Origin: Gemmatimonadota bacterium
GTDB taxonomy: Bacteria > Gemmatimonadota > Gemmatimonadetes > Longimicrobiales > Gaopeijiaceae
Length of the DNA: 64,000 nucleotides
Assembly (NCBI GenBank): GCA_007121455.1
Contig: SKKN01000035.1
Span: forward strand, 62,001-126,000
Direction: 5' to 3'
Shown here: positions 27,453-36,885 of the stretch, one piece after another
Layout of the letters: the number at the start of each line of letters is the position of its first letter
Numbering within the stretch: position 1 is the first letter of the stretch
Program-made: the position numbers and the translations under genes
Notes under the pieces: generated by a model
Database searches by the model: none
Seen by the model: only the letters and a program-made list of their open reading frames with translations
What the model was told of the DNA's origin: nothing

Positions 27453-30329
27453 TCAGCCTTCCGCGTACGCTTCGAGCGGAGGGCAGGCGCAGACGAGATT
27501 CCGGTCGCCATGGGCGTTGTCGACACGGCGGACCGAGGGCCAGAACTTGTTTTCCCGGGTCCAGGAAGCCGGAAATGCCGCCTGCTCCCGGGTGTAGGAA
27601 CGATCCCAATCCTCCGCCGTGACGAAGGCGACGGTATGCGGTGCGTTCTTCAGCACATTGTCCTCGGCGTCCTGGATCCCCATTTCCACCTGTTGCACCT
27701 CGGCCCGAATGGAGATGAGAGCGTCGCAGAACCGATCCAGCTCCGCCTTCGATTCGCTCTCGGTCGGCTCGATCATGATCGTTCCGGGGACCGGCCATGA
27801 CATCGTGGGAGCATGGTATCCGTAGTCCACCAGGCGTTTGGCCACATCCTCCTCCGTGATCCCCGCCACTTTCCGGAAGGGTCGCAGGTCGAGGATGAAT
27901 TCATGCGCCACCCTGCCCGTTTCGCCCCGGAAAAGCACATCGAAGTGCTCCTCCAGACGCTTTGCCATGTAGTTCGCATTGAGGATCGCGATCTCGGTGG
28001 ATCGTCGTAGGCCGTCCCTCCCGAGAAGGGCCATGTACGCCCAGGAGATGACGAGGATGCTCGCGCTTCCCCAGGGCGCCGCGGAGACCGGTCCGATTCC
28101 CTTCTCGCCGCCGACGGGGACGAGCGGGTGAGTCGGCATGTACGGGGCAAGATGGGCTGCCGCACAGATCGGCCCCATGCCCGGACCTCCACCACCATGT
28201 GGAATGGCGAACGTCTTGTGAAGATTGATATGGCAGACGTCCGCGCCGTACTCGCCCGGCCGGCAGAGCCCCACCTGGGCGTTCAGATTCGCGCCGTCCA
28301 GGTAGACCTGACCTCCGTGATCGTGGACGACCTGGCACACGTCTCGGATTTGATGCTCGAAGACGCCGTGCGTGGAGGGATAGGTGACCATGATCGCGGC
28401 GAGGCGGTCCGAATGCTCCGCGGCCTTCGTCCGCAGGTCGTCGAGGTCGATGTTTCCATCCTCGTCGCACCCGATCACCACGACCTTCATCCCGGCCATC
28501 ACCGCCGAAGCGGGATTCGTCCCGTGAGCGGACGAAGGAATCAGGCAGACGTCCCGGTGCTGCTCCCCACGATCCTCGTGGTACGCCCGGATGACGAGAA
28601 GCCCGGAATACTCTCCCTGCGCGCCCGAGTTCGGCTGGAGAGAGACCGCCCGAAGCCCCGTGATTTCCCCGAGCCACCGCTCCAGGTCCGTGATGATGCG
28701 AGCGTACCCGCCCGCCTGATCCGGGGGAGCGAAGGGATGGAGGTCCGATAGCTCGGGCCATGTGAGCGGGGTCATCTGTGTGGTGGCGTTCAGCTTCATC
28801 GTGCACGACCCGAGCGGGATCATGCTGGCGGTGAGGGAGAGGTCCCGGGCCTCGAGCCGACGAAGATACCGGAGCATCTCCGTTTCGGAGTGGTACCGAT
28901 TGAAGACCGGGTGCTCGAGGAAGCCACTCTCCCTCCTCAGGGCGGAGGGAAGCCGATCGGTCGTTTCCCGGGCCGCGATCTCCAGGGCGCCCAGGGAAGG
29001 GGCACCGGTCCCAAAGACCCCGAGGAGGCGGTCGACCTCGTCGGGTGTCGACTTCTCGTCGAGCGCCACACCGACGGTCCCATCCGGGAAGGACCTCAGG
29101 TTGTATCCGGCCTCCCGCGCCCGGGACAGCACCTCATCCGCGGTGTGCCCCGATAGACGAACCCGAAGGGTGTCGAAGAAGTGGGAGTGCACGAGCTCGT
29201 GACCCGACTCCTCGAGACCGCGCGACAGGCAGACTGTGAGATGGTGGACCCGGCGGGCGATCTTCCGCAGACGATCGGGCCCATGATAGACGGCATACAT
29301 CCCTGCCATCACGGCGAGTAGAACCTGCGCCGTGCAGATGTTCGAGGTGGCCCGCTCCCTCCGGATATGCTGCTCGCGGGTCTGGAGCGCCATCCGGAAC
29401 GCCGACTTTCCGTCCGCGTCCACGGAGACCCCGATGATCCGGCCCGGCATCCGCCTCTGGAAACGCTGCCGTGCGGCAATGTACGCCGCGTGGGGCCCGC
29501 CGTACCCGAGGGGGACGCCGAAGCGCTGCGTGCTGCCCACCGCGACGTCCGCCCCGAACTCCCCCGGAGGGACGAGGAGGGTCAGCGCGAGAAGATCCGC
29601 CGCGACCGCCACCAGGGCCCCCGCCTCGTGTGCTCGAGCGCAGAGGCTTTCGTAATCCGCAACCGCACCGTCGGAGTCCGGATACTGCAGAAGGATGCCG
29701 AAGACGCCATCTTCAAACCGGAATTCCTCGGGAGACTCGACGACGACCTCGACCCCGAGAGCCTCGGCCCGGGTCCGAACGACCGCGATCGTCTGGGGGT
29801 GGCACCCGCTCGAGACGAGAAAGCGGCCGTCGTCGGGATGGCGCGCAGCATCCAGGAAGAGCCCCATCGCCTCCGCGGCCGCGGTACCCTCGTCGAGCAG
29901 CGAGGCGTTCGCAATCTCCAGCCCGGTCAGGTCCATGACCATGGTCTGGAAGTTCACGAGAGCTTCCAGCCGCCCCTGCGAGATCTCGGCCTGGTACGGG
30001 GTATACTGCGTATACCAACCAGGGTTTTCGAGGATGTTTCGCCGGATGACGCCAGGTACGATCGTGTCGTGGTAACCGAGGCCCAGGAGAGAGCGCATCG
30101 TGCGGTTCTTCGCTGCGACCCGCCTCAGCTCCGCGAGCAACTCCGGCTCCGAAAGGGCCTCTTCGATGTCGAGGGGTCGCTCCGAACGTATGCAATCCGG
30201 TACGGCAGCCGCGACCAGATCGTCCAGCGAGGAGTGCCCGGTGAAATCGAGCATCTCCTGGATCTCGGGTTCACGGGGTCCAAGGTGCCTGTCGAGAAAG
30301 CTTTCAGCGGAATCTATATCGAGGGCCAT
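27453..30329 (-). CDS. gcvP: Glycine dehydrogenase (decarboxylating), P protein of glycine cleavage system
   Basis: PLP-dependent decarboxylase transferring the aminomethyl group of glycine to lipoylated GcvH. 958 residues in one chain, as in E. coli, with both the N-terminal (P-alpha-like, [17 protein letters not shown]) and C-terminal (P-beta-like) halves. The PLP lysine is in [20 protein letters not shown]. The ATG at 30329 is where homology begins; 28 extra in-frame codons upstream are not conserved. It lies 189 bp downstream of gcvH. gcvT is not in this window. Confidence 0.97.
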   Translation of the reverse strand: MALDIDSAESFLDRHLGPREPEIQEMLDFTGHSSLDDLVAAAVPDCIRSERPLDIEEALSEPELLAELRRVAAKNRTMRSLLGLGYHDTIVPGVIRRNILENPGWYTQYTPYQAEISQGRLEALVNFQTMVMDLTGLEIANASLLDEGTAAAEAMGLFLDAARHPDDGRFLVSSGCHPQTIAVVRTRAEALGVEVVVESPEEFRFEDGVFGILLQYPDSDGAVADYESLCARAHEAGALVAVAADLLALTLLVPPGEFGADVAVGSTQRFGVPLGYGGPHAAYIAARQRFQRRMPGRIIGVSVDADGKSAFRMALQTREQHIRRERATSNICTAQVLLAVMAGMYAVYHGPDRLRKIARRVHHLTVCLSRGLEESGHELVHSHFFDTLRVRLSGHTADEVLSRAREAGYNLRSFPDGTVGVALDEKSTPDEVDRLLGVFGTGAPSLGALEIAARETTDRLPSALRRESGFLEHPVFNRYHSETEMLRYLRRLEARDLSLTASMIPLGSCTMKLNATTQMTPLTWPELSDLHPFAPPDQAGGYARIITDLERWLGEITGLRAVSLQPNSGAQGEYSGLLVIRAYHEDRGEQHRDVCLIPSSAHGTNPASAVMAGMKVVVIGCDEDGNIDLDDLRTKAAEHSDRLAAIMVTYPSTHGVFEHQIRDVCQVVHDHGGQVYLDGANLNAQVGLCRPGEYGADVCHINLHKTFAIPHGGGGPGMGPICAAAHLAPYMPTHPLVPVGGEKGIGPVSAAPWGSASILVISWAYMALLGRDGLRRSTEIAILNANYMAKRLEEHFDVLFRGETGRVAHEFILDLRPFRKVAGITEEDVAKRLVDYGYHAPTMSWPVPGTIMIEPTESESKAELDRFCDALISIRAEVQQVEMGIQDAEDNVLKNAPHTVAFVTAEDWDRSYTREQAAFPASWTRENKFWPSVRRVDNAHGDRNLVCACPPLEAYAEG

Positions 30330-30362
30330 GATCGGCTCGTTGTAACCTGCGCGTGAGGATGT

Positions 30363-30381
30363 CGGACCCCACCCGGGTCCG
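30363..30381 (-). other. Hairpin in the gcvH-gcvP spacer
   Basis: The 7-bp stem CGGACCC (30363-30369) / GGGTCCG (30375-30381) with a 5-nt loop lies 34 bp before the gcvP start. It has no T-run. It may be an RNA stability or attenuation element, or simply a product of GC-rich sequence. Confidence 0.3.
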
Positions 30382-30518
30382 GCGTGGGATGGAAACCCGT
30401 CACTCGACCTCACGTTCCGGGAACTCCCGTCCCGCCCGAACCCGGCACGTTACCCGCGCGGCGGGTTCGAGCCTCCGAGCTCGAGCCTCTTCGGCGGCTT
30501 TCCTCCCAGGAGGCAACC

Positions 30519-30908
30519 TCACTCCTCGACGAGCGCGCGGTAGGCGTCCGCATCGAGGAGAGACTCGAGCTCCCCTTCATCTTCGACGCGCATCCGGACC
30601 ATCCAACCCGCCTGATATGGATCGGAGTTGACGAGCGCAGGGTCGTCTTCCAGGGCTGGATTGACTTCCAGGATCTCCCCGGTCACGGGGCAGTAGAGGT
30701 CGCTTACCGCCTTCACGGCCTCGATCGTCCCGAACGTGTCCATCCGGTTGAAGGACTCGCCCACTCCGGGAAGCTCGACGTAGACCACGTCCCCGAGCTC
30801 TCCCTGCGCGTAGTCGGTGACCCCCACCAGGAACACGGCCTCCTCTTCGGTGGGCTTGAGATACTCGTGCTCCTCGGTGTAATAGAGGCCTTGCGGGATG
30901 TCGGCCAT
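30519..30908 (-). CDS. gcvH: Glycine cleavage system H protein
   Basis: Lipoyl carrier that shuttles the aminomethyl group between the P, T and L proteins. 129 residues. YYTEEHEYLKP at the N-terminus and the lipoylation site K66 in TIEAVKAVSDLY (the usual form is ESVKAASD) are present. The ATG at 30908 has GGAGGAAG directly upstream; a longer frame is open but unconserved and would run through the promoter at 30948-30977. It is followed on the same strand by gcvP and lipoate-protein ligase. Confidence 0.96.
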   Translation of the reverse strand: MADIPQGLYYTEEHEYLKPTEEEAVFLVGVTDYAQGELGDVVYVELPGVGESFNRMDTFGTIEAVKAVSDLYCPVTGEILEVNPALEDDPALVNSDPYQAGWMVRMRVEDEGELESLLDADAYRALVEE

Positions 30909-30947
30909 TCTTCCTCCAGAAAGACGAAAGGTCGTGTTAGCGCCACG

Positions 30948-30977
30948 AGAATAGAGAGCTTCGAGAGGAGCCGTCAA
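30948..30977 (-). promoter_or_regulatory. Sigma-70-like promoter for gcvH-gcvP
   Basis: On the minus strand, TTGACG (30977-30972), an 18-nt spacer and TATTCT (30953-30948). This gives a leader of about 35 nt before the gcvH ATG. It lies in the 216-bp divergent gap with the acyl-CoA dehydrogenase gene. Confidence 0.55.
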
Positions 30978-31124
30978 GGTCCTTCGTCTCCCTCGGGTCC
31001 TGTCCAGAACCTCGTTCATTCCATACATTTTTCATACCATCCGTTCCAACGACCCATACAACGACGAGGCGGTTCGGCCGGATTCGGCCTCAAACGCGCC
31101 TCCGACCCGCTGAGAGGAGAGAAG

Positions 31125-32291
31125 ATGACGCCAGCGCTCACGGAGGTGGCCCATCCCGGGCTCACCACGCTGACGGAAGAAGAGACGATGTTCCAGGAAG
31201 CGGTACGGGACTTCGCCAGGTCCGAAGTGGCCCCTCGGGTGCCCAGCATGGACGAGGCGGCAGCGCTGGATGCCGACCTGATCCCGCAGCTCTTCGAGCT
31301 CGGGCTGATGGGGATCGAGATCCCCGGCCGTTTCGGGGGTACCGAGAGCACCTTTTTCACCTCGGTTCTCGTCGTCGAGGAGCTCTCCCGTGTCGACCCA
31401 TCGGTCGGGGTCCTGGTCGACGTCCAGAATACGCTCGTGATCAACGCCCTTCTGCGTTGGGGCACGGAAGAGCAGAAGGAACAGTTCTTCCCCGGCCTCG
31501 CCAAGGACGTGGTCGGTGCCTACGCGCTCTCCGAAGCGGGGAGCGGCTCGGACGCCTTCGGCCTCCAGTGCCGCGCGGAGAAGCAGGGGGACGACTGGGT
31601 CCTGAACGGGCAGAAGCTGTGGATCACGAACGGAGCCGAAGCGGGGCTGTTCATCGTCTTCGCCACCGTGGACCCGGAAGCGGGGTACAAAGGGATCACG
31701 GCCTTTCTCGTGGAACGTGATTTCGACGGATTTTCCGTCGGGAAGAAGGAGGACAAGCTCGGAATCCGCGCCTCGTCCACCACCGAGCTGGTTCTGGAGG
31801 ATTGCCGGGTTCCGGCGGAGAACGTCCTCGGAGAGGTCGGGAAGGGGTACAAGGCGGCGATCGAGACGCTGAACGAAGGCCGGATCGGAATCGGGGCGCA
31901 GATGGTCGGACTGGCACAGGGAGCTCTCGATCACACAATCCAGTACGTGCAGGAGCGGGAGCAGTTCGGACGGCCGATCGGATCCTTCCAGGGGGTTCAG
32001 TTCCAGATCGCCCGGATGGCGACGGACCTGGAAGCGGCCCGGCTGCTCGTCTACAACGCAGCCCGTCTGAAGGACGCCGACAAACCGTTCCTGATTCCGG
32101 CGGCGATGGCCAAGCTCCACTCCTCCGAGGCGGCTCAGCGGATCGCGTCCGAGTGCATCGACCTCTACGGTGGGTACGGATTCACGAAGGAGTATCCTGT
32201 GGAGAAGCTCTACCGCGACGCGAAAATCGGCACGATCTACGAAGGCACTACGAACATGCAACTCCAGACCATAGCGAAGTCTCTGCTATAG
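31125..32291 (+). CDS. Acyl-CoA dehydrogenase (short/branched-chain type)
   Basis: FAD flavoenzyme oxidising acyl-CoA to 2-enoyl-CoA. 388 residues. Signatures are AYALSEAGSGSDAFGLQCRA (FAD contact), KLWITNGAEAGLFIVFATVD, and GGYGFTKEYPVEKLYRDAKIGTIYEGTTNMQ (residues split here only by family usage), with the catalytic glutamate in the YEGTTN stretch. It most resembles short/branched-chain enzymes such as ACADSB or butyryl-CoA dehydrogenases. The ATG at 31125 follows GAGAGGAGAGAAG; the frame is open upstream, but homology begins shortly after this start. The exact substrate is uncertain. Confidence 0.94.
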   Translation: MTPALTEVAHPGLTTLTEEETMFQEAVRDFARSEVAPRVPSMDEAAALDADLIPQLFELGLMGIEIPGRFGGTESTFFTSVLVVEELSRVDPSVGVLVDVQNTLVINALLRWGTEEQKEQFFPGLAKDVVGAYALSEAGSGSDAFGLQCRAEKQGDDWVLNGQKLWITNGAEAGLFIVFATVDPEAGYKGITAFLVERDFDGFSVGKKEDKLGIRASSTTELVLEDCRVPAENVLGEVGKGYKAAIETLNEGRIGIGAQMVGLAQGALDHTIQYVQEREQFGRPIGSFQGVQFQIARMATDLEAARLLVYNAARLKDADKPFLIPAAMAKLHSSEAAQRIASECIDLYGGYGFTKEYPVEKLYRDAKIGTIYEGTTNMQLQTIAKSLL

Positions 32292-32310
32292 GCACAGGGA
32301 GTAAAAACTG

Positions 32311-32505
32311 ATGTTGGGACTCGGAGTCATGGAACTCGTGCTCATCCTGATCCTCGTGATCCTCTTCTTCGGAGCACGCAGGATTCCGGATATCGCTCGG
32401 GGCGTCGGCTCCGGGATCCGCAACTTCAAGCACACGGTCAAGGAACCCGACGAGATCGAAGGCGACCGGGACCCTGAGGGTGACGAGCCGGCCAACCGCG
32501 GTTAG
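32311..32505 (+). CDS. tatA: Twin-arginine translocase subunit TatA/TatE
   Basis: 64 residues. An N-terminal TM helix (ELVLILILVILFFGARRIPD) with the FGxxxxP hinge (FGARRIP) leads into an amphipathic helix (IARGVGSGIRNFKHTVKE) and an acidic tail. TatA oligomers form the conduit for folded proteins carrying RR signals; the RRDFLK-type signal of ActB in this window is a likely client. It lies 20 bp after the acyl-CoA dehydrogenase gene and overlaps the MFS gene by 26 bp. tatB and tatC are not adjacent. Confidence 0.93.
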   Translation: MLGLGVMELVLILILVILFFGARRIPDIARGVGSGIRNFKHTVKEPDEIEGDRDPEGDEPANRG

Positions 32506-33688
32506 GCCACCCTCCAGCCGACCGAGGCTTCGCCTCGGGATCCTCTTTCTCGCCGTCTTCGTCGACCTGGTGGGATTCGGGATCGTTCTCCCGCTCCTCC
32601 CGTTCTACGCGGACCGCTTCGGCGCATCAGGAGTGGAGATCGGGGTTCTGGTCCTCTCCTACTCGGCGGCGCAGCTCCTCCTCGCGCCGGTGTGGGGGCG
32701 ACTCTCCGATCGGTTCGGTCGCCGTCCGATCCTCATCGTGGGCCTCCTGGGGTCCGCTGCGTCGTACGTCGTCTTCGCGTACGCCGACTCACTCGCGGTC
32801 CTGCTGCTCTCCCGGATCATGGCCGGAGTGGGAGGAGCAAACATCCCGGTCGCCCAGGCATACATCGCGGATATCACGCCCCCGGAGCGGCGGGCGGCGA
32901 ATATGGGGTTGATCGGTGCCGCCTTCGGGCTGGGCTTCATCTTCGGGCCCGCAATCGGGGGTGTGCTGGCCCCGGTCTCCACGGCGGCTCCCGGCCTCGC
33001 AGCCGCCGGTCTCTGTGCGGGGAATGCAGTTCTGGCGCTCTTCCATCTTCCCGAGTCCCTCCCCTCCGAGGAGAGAGCGCTTCATGCCCGCCGTCGTGCC
33101 GAGAGCCCCGGTGGGGGCCGAAAGCTGAGCGTGGCCCTCCTTCATCCTGCGCTCCTTCAGCTTCTCCTGCTCTCCTTTCTCTTTACGGTGGCTTTTTCGG
33201 CCATGCACCCCACCTTCCCACTCTTCGCCGCGGAGCGGTTCGGTCTGGACGAACGAGGAGTGGGGTACGTCTTCGCATTTCTCGGTGTGGTCTCCGCAAT
33301 CATGCAGGGAGGGCTGGTCAGGGTCCTGGCTCCCCGCTTCGGTGAAGCGGCTCTGATCCGGGGCTGTTCCCTCTTCTTCGTCGCCGGGCTCCTCACGATC
33401 GCCTGGGCCCCCACGATCCCCTACCTTCTCGGCGGACTGTCCCTCCTCGCCATCGGCTTCGGGGGCACGCTGCCGAGCCTCGTGAGCCTGATCAGCCGTC
33501 TTACGCCACCCGAGCTCCAGGGGGGATCGCTCGGGGTCGGCCAGAGCGTTGGAGCACTTGGCCGGATGCTCGGACCGCTTCTGGCCGGCATCGCTTTCGA
33601 TCACCTGGGAATCGCCTGGCCCTACGTCGTGGGTGCGCTGATCGCCGCACTCGCGGCGCTGGTCGGCCTCCGCATCCGGCAACCATGA
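32480..33688 (+). CDS. MFS transporter, TetA/drug-efflux-like
   Basis: 402 residues, about 12 TM helices. The MFS motif A GRLSDRFGRRPIL (about 73-85) lies between TM2 and TM3, and the TM1 sequence VDLVGFGIVLPLLPFYADRFG is typical of the TetA/Bcr-like DHA1 group of proton antiporters. The GTG at 32480 is the only in-frame standard start before the first helix and overlaps tatA by 26 bp. The stop overlaps the next gene (ATGA). The substrate is unknown; drug or metabolite efflux is the family default. Confidence 0.88.
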   Translation: MTSRPTAVRPPSSRPRLRLGILFLAVFVDLVGFGIVLPLLPFYADRFGASGVEIGVLVLSYSAAQLLLAPVWGRLSDRFGRRPILIVGLLGSAASYVVFAYADSLAVLLLSRIMAGVGGANIPVAQAYIADITPPERRAANMGLIGAAFGLGFIFGPAIGGVLAPVSTAAPGLAAAGLCAGNAVLALFHLPESLPSEERALHARRRAESPGGGRKLSVALLHPALLQLLLLSFLFTVAFSAMHPTFPLFAAERFGLDERGVGYVFAFLGVVSAIMQGGLVRVLAPRFGEAALIRGCSLFFVAGLLTIAWAPTIPYLLGGLSLLAIGFGGTLPSLVSLISRLTPPELQGGSLGVGQSVGALGRMLGPLLAGIAFDHLGIAWPYVVGALIAALAALVGLRIRQP

Positions 33689-34476
33689 GCATGTCCGAAG
33701 AGCCTCCAGTATCTGCCCGCCGACCTGACGATCCCCTCCGACGGATCGTGATCGTCCTGAACGAGCCCAGAAACCTCGTGAACATCGCGACCGCGACGCG
33801 GGCCATGTTGAACATGGGACTCTCGCGGCTCCGGCTGGTCCAGCCGGCAGAGTTCGATCCGCATCGGATAGGCGGCATCGCACATAGGAGCGAGGAGCTG
33901 GTGGAGCGAATCGAGCTTTTCGACACGCTGGAGGATGCGGTCGCTCCGGCGGGGCTCGTCCTCGGTACGTCCGCACGTAGCCGCACGGCACAGCGAAACT
34001 ACGGTTGGGTCCGGGAGTGGGCATCCCGTGCCGTGGAGGCCGCCTCCGCGGACGAGGTGGCGATCGTCTTCGGACGTGAGGATCGTGGCCTCTCCAACGA
34101 GGCCCTCGATCGATGCCACGGGGTGGTGATGATCCCGACGGACCCCGACTATCCCAGCCTGAACCTCGCCCACGCCGTGCTTCTCGTGTCGTACGAGCTC
34201 TCGCTCGCCGCGTCCGGGGCCGAGCTGCCGCTGCCTCGCGGAAAGCGTTCGGTTCGGGCTGCCACTTCGGAGGAACTCGAAGAGGCGTACCGCGCTCTGG
34301 AGTGGGGACTCGGACGGATCCAGTTCTTCAAGGGCCGCTCCCCGGAGACTGTTCTCCGCACGGTCAGGACCTTGATCGGGCGGGCTGAACCGGACAGTCA
34401 GGAGGCAGGACTGGTTCGAGCCATCGGCTACGAGATCGGCCACTACCTGGACCGAACCTCCGACGATGCCGAGTGA
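33685..34476 (+). CDS. TrmJ-like tRNA/rRNA 2'-O-methyltransferase (SpoU/SPOUT family)
   Basis: 263 residues with the SPOUT trefoil-knot motifs: IVLNEPRNLVNIATATRAMLNMGL (motif 1, about 22-45), VAIVFGREDRGLSNEAL (motif 2) and YPSLNLAHAVLLVSYEL (motif 3). The N-terminal catalytic domain and short helical C-terminal extension match TrmJ, which 2'-O-methylates position 32 of tRNA. The start overlaps the MFS stop (ATGA); an ATG two codons on is an alternative. The exact RNA target is inferred from family resemblance. Confidence 0.87.
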   Translation: MSMSEEPPVSARRPDDPLRRIVIVLNEPRNLVNIATATRAMLNMGLSRLRLVQPAEFDPHRIGGIAHRSEELVERIELFDTLEDAVAPAGLVLGTSARSRTAQRNYGWVREWASRAVEAASADEVAIVFGREDRGLSNEALDRCHGVVMIPTDPDYPSLNLAHAVLLVSYELSLAASGAELPLPRGKRSVRAATSEELEEAYRALEWGLGRIQFFKGRSPETVLRTVRTLIGRAEPDSQEAGLVRAIGYEIGHYLDRTSDDAE

Positions 34477-34669
34477 AGGGAGACACCGGCATCCCACCCG
34501 GTCGGAGAAACCAGCGGTCCTCTCCGACTGGACAAGCCGGCCGAACCCGTGACACTTTCGGGGTGCCGGTGGCCAGGGGGGGCTCCGGAGCCGGCCTACG
34601 TCCGCGCCTCCATCTCCCGCACCCTTACCCCGGCCCGCTCTACCACCATCATCATCGACCAGGGACATC

Positions 34670-35467
34670 ATGACATCTGAGCTGAAAACGCCGGTTTCCG
34701 GTGAAGAGATACGCGCACTGCTCGGCAGCGCGGAGGAATTTGCGAAATTGGCTGGGGAGGTGACCCTGCGCTATTTCGGCGGCACCGTGGACGCGACGGC
34801 AAAGGGCGACGGCACGCCGGTGACGATCGCCGACCGCGAGGCGGAGGCACTCATCAGGTCTCGGGTCGCCGAGCGCTTTCCGGAGCATGGCGTCCTCGGG
34901 GAGGAGTACGAGGAAACGAATCCTGGCGCGCGCGTCCGGTGGATCCTCGATCCCATCGATGGCACCCGCTCGTTCATGAGGGGGGTGCCCCTCTACGGCG
35001 TCCTGATCGGGGTCGAGGTGGATGGCGCACCCGTCGTGGGGATCGCGCACTTCCCGGCACTTGGGGAAACCGTCGCGGCCGGCCTCGGTGAAGGCTGTCG
35101 ATGGAACGGCGAGCCCTGCCGGGTCTCGTCCGTATCCGAAGTGGAGGAGGCCCTGGTCCTGACGACCGACGAGGAAAGAGTCCGCGGGCTTCCTCCGAGC
35201 GAAGGATGGGTGCGGCTCAGCCGCCGGGCCGACTTCTCGAGAACCTGGGGCGATTGCTACGGACATGTGCTCGTTGCAACCGGCCGGGCCGATATCATGG
35301 TCGATCCGATCTTCTCTTCCTGGGATGCGGGTCCCTTCCTCACGATCCTGAACGAGGCGGGAGGTCGGTTCACCTCGCTCGAGGGGGAGGCGACCATTCA
35401 CGGCGGCTCCGGGATCTCGACGAACGGGGTCCTGCATGAGCGTGTGCTGAACGAGTTGAACGGCTGA
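34670..35467 (+). CDS. Inositol monophosphatase family phosphatase (HisN/histidinol-phosphatase-like)
   Basis: 265 residues with the Li-sensitive Mg-phosphatase signatures: GEEYEE (about 80-85), WILDPIDGTRSFMRG (about 90-104) and SSWDAGPFLTILNEAGG (about 223-239). These residues bind the catalytic metals. DPIDGTRSF followed by WDAGP resembles HisN-type histidinol-phosphate phosphatases more than classical SuhB, so a role in histidine synthesis is possible. It stands alone after a 193-bp gap and is followed by a terminator hairpin. Confidence 0.88.
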   Translation: MTSELKTPVSGEEIRALLGSAEEFAKLAGEVTLRYFGGTVDATAKGDGTPVTIADREAEALIRSRVAERFPEHGVLGEEYEETNPGARVRWILDPIDGTRSFMRGVPLYGVLIGVEVDGAPVVGIAHFPALGETVAAGLGEGCRWNGEPCRVSSVSEVEEALVLTTDEERVRGLPPSEGWVRLSRRADFSRTWGDCYGHVLVATGRADIMVDPIFSSWDAGPFLTILNEAGGRFTSLEGEATIHGGSGISTNGVLHERVLNELNG

Positions 35468-35472
35468 ATAAG

Positions 35473-35516
35473 TCGTCGGTCACCCCTCGTTCGATGGCGG
35501 CAGGGGTGACCGACGA
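35473..35516. terminator. Hairpin between convergent phosphatase and actF genes
   Basis: A perfect 15-bp stem, TCGTCGGTCACCCCT (35473-35487) / its complement (35502-35516), with a 14-nt loop. No T-run follows on either strand. Its position in the 73-bp convergent gap suggests a shared terminator. Confidence 0.6.
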
Positions 35517-35540
35517 ATGCCGGGAGGAGGACTGGGCCGG

Positions 35541-36881
35541 CTACGTGGAGTGGGCGCCCTCGGAAGCTCGCTCCGTCACCCGGGTGTCGTCCCGTGACGG
35601 AGCGAGCTCAGCCTCCACCATCTCCGGAGCGGTCATCGGCTGCCAGATCTGAAGCACCGGGAAGGTGGAGAGGAACCAGAGGACACTCCAGAGAAACGCC
35701 CCCAGGAAGAGCAGTCCGATGAGGGGCTCCCAGAGCGTGATCGTCGGTCCGCCGTCATAGAGCGAAGGCGCGATCAGAAGATACCGCTCCAGCCACAGGC
35801 CGATGAGCGCGAGCAGCGTGAACGCTCCCAGCCATCGCGGGTTGGTCTTGGGCCGCTGCCCGATGAGCCCCGCGAAGGGGAAGACGAAGCAGAGGAGAAT
35901 CGCCAGGAGCGAAAGCGTGCCCCAGGGCGCACCCGCCCGGTGGATCATCCACTCCTGCTCCCACGGCAGCTTACCGTACCAGATCACGATGTACTGGGAC
36001 CAGAAGAGGTACATCCAGAAGATCGAGAACGCGAAGACGAGCTTCCCGAGATCGTGGAGCTGCAGGGCGCTCATGTGCTCGTCGAAGATCGGGTCCTTCG
36101 CCTTCAGGTAGACCGTTCCGACAGCAACGGCGCCAATCCCACCCCAGAAGGCCCCCATGAAGAACCAGCCGGGGAAGAGCGTGGAAAACCAGTGGGGTTC
36201 GAGGCTCATCGCATAGTCGATGGAGACGACGCTCATCACCACGGCGAAGACGAGAACCAGTGCCGGAGCGAGTGCCTGCATCCGCCGCCAGCTCCACACT
36301 TCCTCGCGCTCCCGGCCGGCCCAGTTCGCGGTGAGCCGTTCACGCCAGGCCCGCCTTCCGCCGTCGTCATATTCCGAGGCCGGCACCTGACCGAGGTCCG
36401 GCCGGAGGCCGAGATACACGAAGTAGAGGCTGAGGCCGAACAGTGCGAGCAGTCCAACGACATTCCGCGTGATCAGGAAGGGCAGGTTCAGGTAGCCCGC
36501 CTTCTTCTGCACGATCTCGTCGTGCTCCATGTAGTGCATCCAGGAGAAGTAGTTCTCCCCCAGTGTCAACATGGGCAGAAAAAGGATGAAGGCGATCGGG
36601 AGGAACGCCCCGAATGCGAGGGTCACGCGGCGCAGCGGCCAGTCCCACTTCGCCTTCGTGATCGTCGTGGCCGCGGCGAGGATGATCGCCCCCTGCGCGA
36701 TGCCCGCGAAGAACAGCCAATTGGAGACGTATGCCTGCCACGCGCGGTCCGGGTCTGTCACCAGACGCAGGATGAAGGCGATCAGACCCACTGCGACGAG
36801 TGCCGCGCAGAGGAGGGTGCCTCTCCGGGACCGCGGCAGGTACCGGTGAGGGATCTCGTTCGGGATCACGTGATCGTGCAT
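35541..36881 (-). CDS. actF: Alternative complex III subunit ActF (quinol:cytochrome c oxidoreductase membrane subunit)
   Basis: 446 residues, about ten TM helices. It belongs to the NrfD/ActC-like fold and is the last gene of the act cluster. The N-terminal region (WQAYVSNWLFFAGIAQGAIILAAAT, split by usage) and GENYFSWMHYMEHDEIVQKKAGYLNLPFLITRNVVG are typical of ActF. In characterised ACIII structures ActF is an integral membrane scaffold beside the quinol-binding ActC. It starts four bases after actE. No actG gene or terminal oxidase genes follow; the next gene is convergent. Confidence 0.92.
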   Translation of the reverse strand: MHDHVIPNEIPHRYLPRSRRGTLLCAALVAVGLIAFILRLVTDPDRAWQAYVSNWLFFAGIAQGAIILAAATTITKAKWDWPLRRVTLAFGAFLPIAFILFLPMLTLGENYFSWMHYMEHDEIVQKKAGYLNLPFLITRNVVGLLALFGLSLYFVYLGLRPDLGQVPASEYDDGGRRAWRERLTANWAGREREEVWSWRRMQALAPALVLVFAVVMSVVSIDYAMSLEPHWFSTLFPGWFFMGAFWGGIGAVAVGTVYLKAKDPIFDEHMSALQLHDLGKLVFAFSIFWMYLFWSQYIVIWYGKLPWEQEWMIHRAGAPWGTLSLLAILLCFVFPFAGLIGQRPKTNPRWLGAFTLLALIGLWLERYLLIAPSLYDGGPTITLWEPLIGLLFLGAFLWSVLWFLSTFPVLQIWQPMTAPEMVEAELAPSRDDTRVTERASEGAHST

Positions 36882-36885
36882 CAGT

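Noticed and set aside
30330-30518. Possible glycine riboswitch between gcvH and gcvP
   Set aside because: I looked for the tandem aptamer core in the 189-bp spacer and before gcvH and found no convincing match; only a short hairpin is present.
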